Assembly: GCA_013331225.1 (NCBI GenBank)
Contig: DUGV01000287.1
Coordinates: 3,835 to 11,188, forward strand
Direction: 5' to 3'
Source: Methanolinea sp.
Lineage (GTDB): Archaea > Halobacteriota > Methanomicrobia > Methanomicrobiales > Methanospirillaceae
Length of the DNA stretch: 7,354 nt
Made by a program: the position numbers and the translations under genes. Positions 1 to 5,227 of this stretch are shown here, one piece after another; position 1 is the stretch's first letter, and each line of letters opens with the position of its first letter. Below the pieces are notes generated by a model. The model ran no database searches. It was not told the DNA's origin and saw only the letters and a program-made list of their open reading frames with translations.

Positions 1-21
1 GCCAATCGATCACCCGGGGAC

Positions 22-1320
22 CTATGGCTGTGCTGTGTCGGCACTATTCCTGGGGAGTTTTGTTCCCATAAAGCCTTTCCCCGGGAACCATGAGGGGTGG
101 CCCGGGAAAAAGGTTCCATCCCGGAAGACCGCCTCCCCGTCCATGATCACGGTTCCTGGAAAGACCGCCCTCTTCCCCTCGAACGGGGTCCAGCCTGCCT
201 TGCTGTGGAGCATCTCTGCCTCAATCGCCACGTCGCCGGGAGGGTAGATCGCAAAGTCCGCCCTGTCGCCCACCTGGAAACCAGCTCTTTTGATTCCCAG
301 GATCTCGCACGGTTTCCAGGAGGTCTTCTCAATCAGCGAGGAGAGGGGGATCTGCTTTGCCCGGCAATAGGCCAGTGCCAGGGGCACCATGGTCTCCACG
401 CCCGGGATTCCCGAAGGCGCGCGTTCGAAAGGCTGCGCTTTCTCTGGCACGGTGTGGGGGGCATGATCCGATGCCAGCACGTCTATCCTGTCCCAGGCGG
501 AGAGGAGTTCCATCCGGACCGGAACCGGGCGGAGGGGCGGGTTCACCTTCCCACTTGCATCGAGCGATGAGAAGTCCTCGAGCGAGAGGAACAGGTGGTG
601 GGGCGTTGCCTCCACGGTGGAATTGCAGGCGTTCCGGATCGATCCAGGGCAGCTCATATGGCAGAAGTGGAGCCTGCATCCGCTCGTGTTCAGGTCCATG
701 ACACGCCGGACTGCCCTGGCCTCCCCCTCCGGAGTGCGGAGCGCGTGGTGTGAGCGGAGGTCGCTGTCCAGCCCGGCCGAAACCTCCTCGGCGTGAATGG
801 TACAGAGTCCCCCCAGTGCGGCAACGACTCCGAGCGCCCTCCCAAGGTCGCCGGGTGTTAGTCCCTCGGCATAACTCGAAGCGGCGGCAAAGAGCTCTCC
901 AAAGGCCATCGCCCCCTCTCTCCACAGGGCTGGGAGATCGCATCCCGGGACATACCCCGCATTGATGGCGAAGTGGCACCTGGAGGCTTTCAGTGCTTCG
1001 GCCACCCTCTGCGAAAACGACAGGGGGGTGGTAAGGGGGGGGATTGTGTTCGGCTGGTCCACGACGACCGTGACTCCTCCTGCGAGCGCACTCATGCTCC
1101 CGCTTGCCCAGTCCTCCTTGTATCCCTGGTCCCTGCCTCTCATGTGGACATGCATGTCGACCGCACCGGGGAGGACCGTCATCCCGCGGCAATCGATCGT
1201 CTCGTGGGCTGTACACCCGGCTCCCACGTGGCAGACCATTCCTCCCGAGAGCGAGAGGTCTGCCACTCTTCCGCCGGGTTGGAGGACATTTGTGAGGACA
1301 AGATCGCAGCGGGCTTGCAT
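22..1320 (-). CDS. pyrC: Dihydroorotase, class I amidohydrolase type
   Basis: This cytoplasmic metalloenzyme of 432 residues catalyses the third step of de novo pyrimidine synthesis, the reversible cyclisation of N-carbamoyl-L-aspartate to dihydroorotate. The amidohydrolase metal motif DMHVHMR lies at residues 55-61 and is followed by the KED of GYKEDW at about 68-70. Further metal-site histidines are expected at H176 (TIHAEE) and H221 (HFCHMS). The substrate loop KVNPPLR is at 258-264 and the catalytic aspartate is D285 in ASDHAPH. The C-terminal composite beta domain ends in a GTVIMDGE segment near 389-396. Length fits archaeal PyrC (about 420-430 residues). The ATG start is supported by an AGGTGA Shine-Dalgarno sequence ten bases upstream (plus-strand 1331-1336). 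The gene is divergent from the PEGA gene. Allantoinase or hydantoinase is the main alternative, but the KVNPPLR and SDHAPH motifs in a methanogen favour dihydroorotase. The usual bridging-lysine position appears to be glutamate (AFGELF, about 139-144). Confidence 0.94.
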   Translation of the reverse strand: MQARCDLVLTNVLQPGGRVADLSLSGGMVCHVGAGCTAHETIDCRGMTVLPGAVDMHVHMRGRDQGYKEDWASGSMSALAGGVTVVVDQPNTIPPLTTPLSFSQRVAEALKASRCHFAINAGYVPGCDLPALWREGAMAFGELFAAASSYAEGLTPGDLGRALGVVAALGGLCTIHAEEVSAGLDSDLRSHHALRTPEGEARAVRRVMDLNTSGCRLHFCHMSCPGSIRNACNSTVEATPHHLFLSLEDFSSLDASGKVNPPLRPVPVRMELLSAWDRIDVLASDHAPHTVPEKAQPFERAPSGIPGVETMVPLALAYCRAKQIPLSSLIEKTSWKPCEILGIKRAGFQVGDRADFAIYPPGDVAIEAEMLHSKAGWTPFEGKRAVFPGTVIMDGEAVFRDGTFFPGHPSWFPGKGFMGTKLPRNSADTAQP

Positions 1321-1590
1321 GGGACGTCTTTCACCTGGGTGTTGGTGCCGGAACGAGATGATACTTGGCCCCCATTTCTCCTCTTCGTCAAGTTCACGAA
1401 CAGGGAAGAATGCCCTTTCTTCTTATTTGGGGAGGTGTTCCGGGGAGAGGCACTCCGGACTGCTTCAGACAGTCTTCCTATCGGGAAGAAGGTATTTGCC
1501 CCGTAATTTTCCCATTTCTCCCAGGGGAGAGAAGAATTAATCAGGAGAGGCTTCGAAGACTCATCACAGAAGATAAGAGAGGAAAATAAG
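1321..1590. other. Divergent intergenic region between pyrC and the PEGA gene
   Basis: This 270-base gap must hold the promoters of both flanking genes. On the minus strand a box A-like CCAAATAAG lies about 105-115 bases upstream of pyrC (plus 1425-1433). On the plus strand an AT-rich AGAATTAATC near 1530-1540 could be the PEGA gene's box A. Neither is a strong consensus. A GAGG Shine-Dalgarno sequence at 1579-1582 lies eight bases before the PEGA ATG. Two small inverted repeats sit in the middle: GACTG/CAGTC (1458-1462 and 1470-1474) and TCTTCC/GGAAGA (1473-1478 and 1484-1489); they overlap by two bases and so could not both form fully. I see no convincing protein gene here. Confidence 0.5.
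1331..1336 (-). promoter_or_regulatory. Shine-Dalgarno site of pyrC
   Basis: The minus strand reads AGGTGA, a full match to the archaeal anti-Shine-Dalgarno end of 16S rRNA, ten bases before the ATG at 1320. It fixes the pyrC start. Confidence 0.75.
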
Positions 1591-2955
1591 ATGAGATCGA
1601 TCGCAATCATTCTCTGCGTACTCTGCTTTATCGCGGTAGGCATCGGGTGCGTCGGTGGAGAAGACACTCCCGTCGACAACGTGAACATTGATACAACCTC
1701 CACCCCCGCAGAAGGGATGGCGTACCGCGAGCAGATCGGCGGAGATGTGGGGTACTTCTCCATCAGCTCAGTCCCCAGCGGAGCCGATGTCATCTTCGAC
1801 GGGAAATTCCTCGGGGAGACCCCGGTGGTCACCGATGTGTACGCGACCGGCTCTCCTTCTCACTCCATTTCCATCAGCAAGTACGGGTACAATACCTGGA
1901 CAAGGACCTACAACCAGAACCCGCCCCCGGGCCAGACCATCTACGTGAACGCAGATCTCCAGCCCGTGGTCCAGACCGGGACCATCGAGGTGAGCTCATC
2001 GCCTTCCGGCGCCATCGCGAGGCTCGACGGGGGCATGACAGTGACAACTCCCGGGACATTCAGGCTCGTGACGCCGGGATACCACACGGTCGAGATCTCC
2101 AAGGCAGGATACTTCCCCTACAGCACCTCTGTGAGCGTCGGTGCGGGAGGAGTCTCCAGTGTGAGCGCATCGCTCTCTCCCATGCAGACCACGGGATCCC
2201 TCCGGGTCACGTCATCGCCATCAGGGGCAGAGGTCTACGTGGACGAGATCTACCGGGGCTATACGCCGCTTACTGTTGGTTCCCTGAGTTCCGGCAGGCA
2301 TGCCGTCCGCCTTCACCTCTCGGGGTACCAGGACTATACCCGCAACGTGGATATCACAACCGGGAGCGAGGCCTATGTATCTGCCTCACTGACCCCGGTG
2401 TACCAGCCCACTACCGGTGACATCCTTGTCAGCTCTGTACCCGATGGCGCTGCCATCTTCCTCGACGGGAACTACCGCGGAAAGACCCTCCAGGGCAACC
2501 CGTTCGACATCACGGGGGTCTCGCCCGGTACCCATACTGTTGCGCTGATGAAGGGCGGGTACCAGGACTACACCACCACGGTTGCGGTGTCTGCGGGAAG
2601 GACCTCAACGGTCTCGGTCTCGCTCACCCAGGGGTCCGTGCCCTCCACCACGGGCGAAATCACGGCGCAGTCATCTCCCTCCGGGGCTGACGTCTACCTC
2701 GACAACGTGTACAAGGGATTTACCCCGCTCACCATCCAGGAGGTCACGACAGGCTCACACGTGGTCACGTTCAGGATGCAGGGCTATTCAGATGCGCAGT
2801 ATACCGTCCAGATCGCGGCCGGGCAGACGACCCCCGTCATGGGGCTGCTTGCGCCGGTCCCCACCACGGCCCCCACCAGGTCGCCTCTCTCACCGGTCGT
2901 GTTGGTCGGCGCGCTTGCGATCCTGGGTATCCTGTTCGTTGCGAGGAGAAGGTAA
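1591..2955 (+). CDS. Secreted, membrane-anchored protein with five PEGA repeats
   Basis: This 454-residue protein is probably displayed on the outside of the cell. Residues 4-19 form a hydrophobic signal segment ending in GIGC, so C20 could be a lipid-modified cysteine, although G-I-G before the cysteine is a weak lipobox. Five PEGA-type beta domains begin at about residues 54, 130, 202, 276 and 355. Each has a beta strand, then V/S-P-x-GA, then a V-[FY]-x-D or L-D strand, usually a G-x-TP turn, and a closing HxVxxxxxGY strand. The literal PEGA tetrapeptide reads PSGA four times and PDGA once. A Thr/Pro linker (424-432) leads to one membrane helix (about 433-450) and the terminal ARRR. A GAGG Shine-Dalgarno sequence lies eight bases before the ATG. 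PEGA domains are common in surface proteins of methanogens; their ligand is generally unknown, and I assign no molecular function. It might bind S-layer or other envelope components, but this is inference. Confidence 0.92.
   Translation: MRSIAIILCVLCFIAVGIGCVGGEDTPVDNVNIDTTSTPAEGMAYREQIGGDVGYFSISSVPSGADVIFDGKFLGETPVVTDVYATGSPSHSISISKYGYNTWTRTYNQNPPPGQTIYVNADLQPVVQTGTIEVSSSPSGAIARLDGGMTVTTPGTFRLVTPGYHTVEISKAGYFPYSTSVSVGAGGVSSVSASLSPMQTTGSLRVTSSPSGAEVYVDEIYRGYTPLTVGSLSSGRHAVRLHLSGYQDYTRNVDITTGSEAYVSASLTPVYQPTTGDILVSSVPDGAAIFLDGNYRGKTLQGNPFDITGVSPGTHTVALMKGGYQDYTTTVAVSAGRTSTVSVSLTQGSVPSTTGEITAQSSPSGADVYLDNVYKGFTPLTIQEVTTGSHVVTFRMQGYSDAQYTVQIAAGQTTPVMGLLAPVPTTAPTRSPLSPVVLVGALAILGILFVARRR
1750..2853 (+). 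repeat. Five tandem PEGA-domain coding repeats
   Basis: The stretch encodes five diverged repeats of about 72-79 codons (residues 54-421). Repeats 3 and 4 both encode GYQDYT from an identical 14-base stretch (2323-2336 and 2557-2570), while other parts have diverged at the DNA level. This points to old internal duplication with occasional local similarity rather than recent expansion. Confidence 0.8.
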
Positions 2956-2959
2956 GGAT

Positions 2960-2997
2960 CACTCCTTTTTTTCCAAATTCCCCCGCCAAAAGGAGTG
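2960..2997 (+). terminator. 10-bp perfect inverted repeat with T-tract after the PEGA gene
   Basis: CACTCCTTTT (2960-2969) is exactly complementary to AAAAGGAGTG (2988-2997), with an 18-base C-rich loop. A seven-T tract (2966-2972) lies within and just after the left arm, starting ten bases after the PEGA stop codon. The T-tract fits an archaeal oligo-T terminator. The right arm abuts the box A of the next gene, so the repeat could also act as an operator or a transcript-end hairpin. Its role as terminator is inferred. Confidence 0.55.
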
Positions 2998-3011
2998 GAA
3001 TTATTTTTATA
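2998..3011 (+). promoter_or_regulatory. Box A (TATA) promoter of the small membrane protein gene
   Basis: TTTTTATA (3004-3011) is preceded by GGAATTA, which resembles an archaeal BRE plus TATA box. Its centre lies about 25 bases before the ATG at 3033, the usual distance to a transcription start, so the mRNA would be leaderless or nearly so. Only a weak GAGAG precedes the ATG, consistent with this. Confidence 0.6.
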
Positions 3012-3032
3012 CCAACTTATTGAGAGAGTACC

Positions 3033-3206
3033 ATGGATCCGAAGATCATCAACATCCTCCTCGTGGTGGTAGGCTTTTTCCTGCTCATCACAGGCATCAT
3101 GCAGGTCATGGCCGTCCCAGGGATGATGGACTACTTATCTATCGCCATTGGCGTTCTCCTCATCATCACCGCGATCGTCGGGTTCTGGAAGGGAAAAGTG
3201 GTCTGA
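3033..3206 (+). CDS. Small two-helix membrane protein, 57 residues, function unknown
   Basis: The frame reads MDPKIINILL... to ...FWKGKVV and a TGA stop. Two hydrophobic segments (about residues 5-28 and 35-51) are joined by a short Ala-Val-Pro-Gly turn (27-30), predicting a helical hairpin in the cell membrane. The C-terminal tail carries lysines (FWKGKVV), so by the positive-inside rule both ends should face the cytoplasm. A good box A lies 25 bases upstream and a hairpin plus eight-T terminator lies downstream, so it looks like a monocistronic gene. It is convergent with trkH and follows the PEGA gene on the same strand with its own promoter. I do not recognise the family. A role as accessory subunit of the neighbouring transporter cannot be excluded but has no direct support. 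It differs in frame from the long overlapping shadow frame in this region. Confidence 0.65.
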   Translation: MDPKIINILLVVVGFFLLITGIMQVMAVPGMMDYLSIAIGVLLIITAIVGFWKGKVV

Positions 3207-3266
3207 AGGTCCATGCCTCTCTCTGGAGTGAGGAGAACCGGCACTGATCGCTCCGGAATCCCCCTT

Positions 3267-3274
3267 AAAAAAAA
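3267..3274 (-). terminator. Oligo-T terminator of trkH
   Basis: Eight consecutive Ts on the minus strand, about 78 bases beyond the trkH stop codon, with no clear hairpin before them. They fit an archaeal oligo-T terminator. They lie upstream of the plus-strand T-tract, so the two convergent transcripts should overlap at their 3' ends. Confidence 0.5.
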
Positions 3275-3305
3275 TCTGGTCATTCCCTTGTTCCCCCCGA
3301 GATCC

Positions 3306-3340
3306 TGCAGCCACGAACCTGCAAAGAAAGGATTTTTTTT
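3306..3340 (+). terminator. Terminator of the small membrane protein gene
   Basis: TGCAG (3306-3310) and CTGCA (3319-3323) form a five-pair stem with an eight-base loop, followed by a purine spacer and eight Ts (3333-3340). The T-tract alone would suffice in archaea. It ends 11 bases before the stop codon of convergent trkH. Confidence 0.5.
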
Positions 3341-3351
3341 ATAAAAACCGC

Positions 3352-4830
3352 TCATTTCCTGCTCCCCTTCACCCTGGCTTCGAATCCCCTGACGAGTCCC
3401 ATGGCAAGGATAAGGACAGGGATGATCTCCAGTCTTCCAATCCACATCAGGAATATGAATATCCACTTGGTCGAGAGCGGGCTTGTGGGGACTAGGTATC
3501 CGAGGCCGAGCCCCACGTTGCTCATCGTGGAGACCTCCTCGAACACCACCTCGTGGACCTTGAAATCGGTTGCCGCCAGGTGGAGGCCGATGACAGTAGC
3601 CACGAAGATGATCAGGACATAGAGGACGATGATCAGCATGTTCTTGGAGAGTTCGACCTCCGAGATACGCGTGGGGATGACTTTTCCTTCATGCCGGAAC
3701 GGGACCATCTCCTTTCCCCTCGCAAAGAAGCGCCGGAACCACCACACGAGGCCTTCGTACCCAAGGATGACCCGGTTGGCCTTGATGCCCCCGGAAGTGC
3801 TCCCGGCCGCCCCGCCGATCATCATCAGAATTGTGATGACGATGAGGGGTCCTGCGACCCAGTGAAGGTCCGAGTTCTGGAGACCGGTACAGGTCAACCC
3901 GGATATCGTGCAGAAGAAGCCCTGCCGGACCGCGGTCTCAAGGGGGAAATTATTGAAGATATGGAGATCGAGAGTGACCACGGCCGATCCCACGAGCGCG
4001 AGTGCCAGGATAAGGTGGACGACCCTGTCCCGGAAAAACGGCCTTAGCTTCCCCCTGTACATGAGGAAATACAGCTTGAACGGCAACGCACCCGCGATCA
4101 TGACCGGGATGAGAAGTCCCTCGAGGACCACGTTGTGATAGTATGCCATCCCGGCATCATGGAGTGAAAATCCGCCGGTGGCAATGCTGACCATCGTCAG
4201 GTTGAGGGCGTCCCAGAGGGGGACCCCCGAGAGCATCACCATGCCAGTGAAGACAACCGTGAGGAAGAGGTAGATCACCCACATCCGCCTTCCCGTGGAG
4301 ACCACGCTCGGCATCAGCTCCTCGGACCGCCCCTCGGACCGGTAGAGCTGGTGCTGCATGAGGCTTGACCTGGAGAGCATGGCGATGCCAAACGCGATCA
4401 CCCCAACCCCGCCGACCCATTGCATGAACGAGCGCCAGAAGAGGAGGGTCTTTGGGGTGGAGTCGAGTGTCCCGATCACCGTGAACCCGGTTCCTGTCCA
4501 CCCCGACATGGCCTCGAAGATGCTGTCCGTCCAGCTCATGTGGACACCGATCACAAACGGGAGAGCGCCCACTACTGCAATGGCAAGCCAGATGAGTGCC
4601 ACTGCAGCAAGGGCGACCGAGATCTGCGGAACATACTCCCTTCTTGGAATGCGGGATATGAGAAGACCGAGGAGCAAAAATGTCAGCGGAACGGAGGCCA
4701 GCGGCACCACCATCTCCCATTCTTCAAATATAAATAGCACAACGAAGGGAACGAGAGTGATCACTCCAAGGAACTTGAAGATGATCCCCATGTCATGGGC
4801 GATGACGGCCAGTGTCTCCAGCCGCTTCAT
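3352..4830 (-). CDS. trkH: Potassium transporter subunit, TrkH/KtrB family
   Basis: This 492-residue integral membrane protein is the ion-conducting subunit of a Trk/Ktr potassium uptake system. Four M1-P-M2 repeats can be followed by their pore loops: WTGTGFTV (111-118), SIATGGFS (215-222), SGLTCTGLQ (310-318) and STMSNVGLG (434-442). Each retains the filter glycine (about G115, G220, G316, G440), which is typical of potassium-conducting members. QWVGGVGVIAF (137-147) and the gating-loop motif GGAAGSTSGGIK (339-350) are family hallmarks, as is WIGRLEIIPVLIL (463-475) near the C-terminus. Length matches E. coli TrkH (483). The regulatory partner, a TrkA/KtrA RCK protein binding nucleotides, is not in this window, so it must be encoded elsewhere or beyond it. 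No clear Shine-Dalgarno sequence precedes the ATG. An AGATAAACT element about 26 bases upstream could give a leaderless mRNA, or a stronger TTTAAAA at 5024-5030 could give a leader of about 170 bases. Confidence 0.95.
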   Translation of the reverse strand: MKRLETLAVIAHDMGIIFKFLGVITLVPFVVLFIFEEWEMVVPLASVPLTFLLLGLLISRIPRREYVPQISVALAAVALIWLAIAVVGALPFVIGVHMSWTDSIFEAMSGWTGTGFTVIGTLDSTPKTLLFWRSFMQWVGGVGVIAFGIAMLSRSSLMQHQLYRSEGRSEELMPSVVSTGRRMWVIYLFLTVVFTGMVMLSGVPLWDALNLTMVSIATGGFSLHDAGMAYYHNVVLEGLLIPVMIAGALPFKLYFLMYRGKLRPFFRDRVVHLILALALVGSAVVTLDLHIFNNFPLETAVRQGFFCTISGLTCTGLQNSDLHWVAGPLIVITILMMIGGAAGSTSGGIKANRVILGYEGLVWWFRRFFARGKEMVPFRHEGKVIPTRISEVELSKNMLIIVLYVLIIFVATVIGLHLAATDFKVHEVVFEEVSTMSNVGLGLGYLVPTSPLSTKWIFIFLMWIGRLEIIPVLILAMGLVRGFEARVKGSRK

Positions 4831-5057
4831 GATGAGATGATTATCAGGGGTAGTTTATCTTCATTCTGTATGATCGATAGGGCAAAATCAACATGGTCTC
4901 CGTTGATTACGGCGGGATCTTCCGGAATCCGTGCATCACTCGCATCATTTCGGTTGATGCACTGCAGACACTCTCTCCCAACGTGTTCCCTGCCTTATCA
5001 TCGTACTGGAGAATGGTATGATGTTTTAAAGGAGAGCATTTCTTCAAAAAAAAGGAA
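4831..5057 (-). other. Upstream region of trkH with two hairpins
   Basis: The region holds no convincing gene. Two perfect inverted repeats occur: AATCAAC/GTTGATT (4886-4892 and 4902-4908, nine-base loop) and GTGCATCA/TGATGCAC (4931-4938 and 4955-4962, 16-base loop). A box A candidate CTTTAAAAC lies at 5023-5031 on the minus strand, and a weaker AGATAAACT at 4852-4860. If the distal promoter is used, both hairpins lie in the trkH mRNA leader; otherwise they may be DNA-binding sites. Confidence 0.45.
5046..5053 (-). terminator. Oligo-T terminator of tRNA-Leu
   Basis: Eight Ts on the minus strand begin four bases after the discriminator base of tRNA-Leu, as is usual downstream of archaeal tRNA genes. 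Confidence 0.7.
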
Positions 5058-5142
5058 TGCGAGGGATGGGATTTGAACCCAAGAACTCCTGCGAGACTAG
5101 ACCCTGAATCTAGCGCCTTTGACCTGGCTTGGCTACCCTCGC
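5058..5142 (-). tRNA. tRNA-Leu, anticodon CAG
   Basis: The 85-base RNA reads CUG leucine codons. The acceptor stem GCGAGGG pairs fully with CCCTCGC, and position 73 is A, as required for leucine tRNA. The D arm has stem GCC/GGC and the GG pair in AAGCCAGGTCAAA. The anticodon stem CTAGA/TCTAG encloses TTCAGGG, giving anticodon CAG at plus 5104-5106. A long variable arm (CTC-GCAG-GAG) marks a class II tRNA, and the T loop TTCAAAT is canonical. There is no intron, and CCA is not encoded. The T stem has an outermost U-U mismatch (positions 49 and 65). A box A lies upstream and an oligo-T tract downstream. Confidence 0.97.
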
Positions 5143-5167
5143 TCCTCCTACTGGTAAGTCGTCGGGG

Positions 5168-5176
5168 AAAATAAAG
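5168..5176 (-). promoter_or_regulatory. Box A promoter of tRNA-Leu
   Basis: The minus strand reads CTTTATTTT, ending 26 bases before the first base of the mature tRNA. This is the expected spacing for an archaeal TATA box, so tRNA-Leu is probably transcribed independently of the synthetase gene upstream. Confidence 0.6.
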
Positions 5177-5227
5177 ATGTGGATTCAATGGTGGAAAAAT
5201 GGGAAGGAGAACCCGGCTTTGCTCCGC

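Noticed and set aside
329..1216. Minus-strand open frame of 295 residues inside pyrC
   Set aside because: It is an alternative frame of the well-supported dihydroorotase gene, rich in Pro, Gly and Arg as expected for GC-rich shadow frames, with no recognisable motif.
1179..1832. Minus-strand open frame of 217 residues across the pyrC-PEGA gap
   Set aside because: It overlaps the starts of both supported genes, has no ribosome site or promoter, and its sequence is low-complexity and unlike a folded protein.
2582..3247. Plus-strand open frame of 221 residues over the PEGA 3' end and the small gene
   Set aside because: It runs through the PEGA coding end, the inverted repeat and the box A in another frame, and its translation is rich in Arg, Ser and Pro. 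The 57-residue frame is the better explanation.
3213..3344. Plus-strand 43-codon frame after the small membrane protein gene
   Set aside because: It reads through both terminator T-tracts, has no Shine-Dalgarno sequence, and encodes no hydrophobic or conserved-looking pattern.
4907..5188. Minus-strand 93-residue frame upstream of trkH
   Set aside because: It is read through tRNA-Leu and its terminator, so it cannot be an independent gene as drawn; shorter internal starts lack support.
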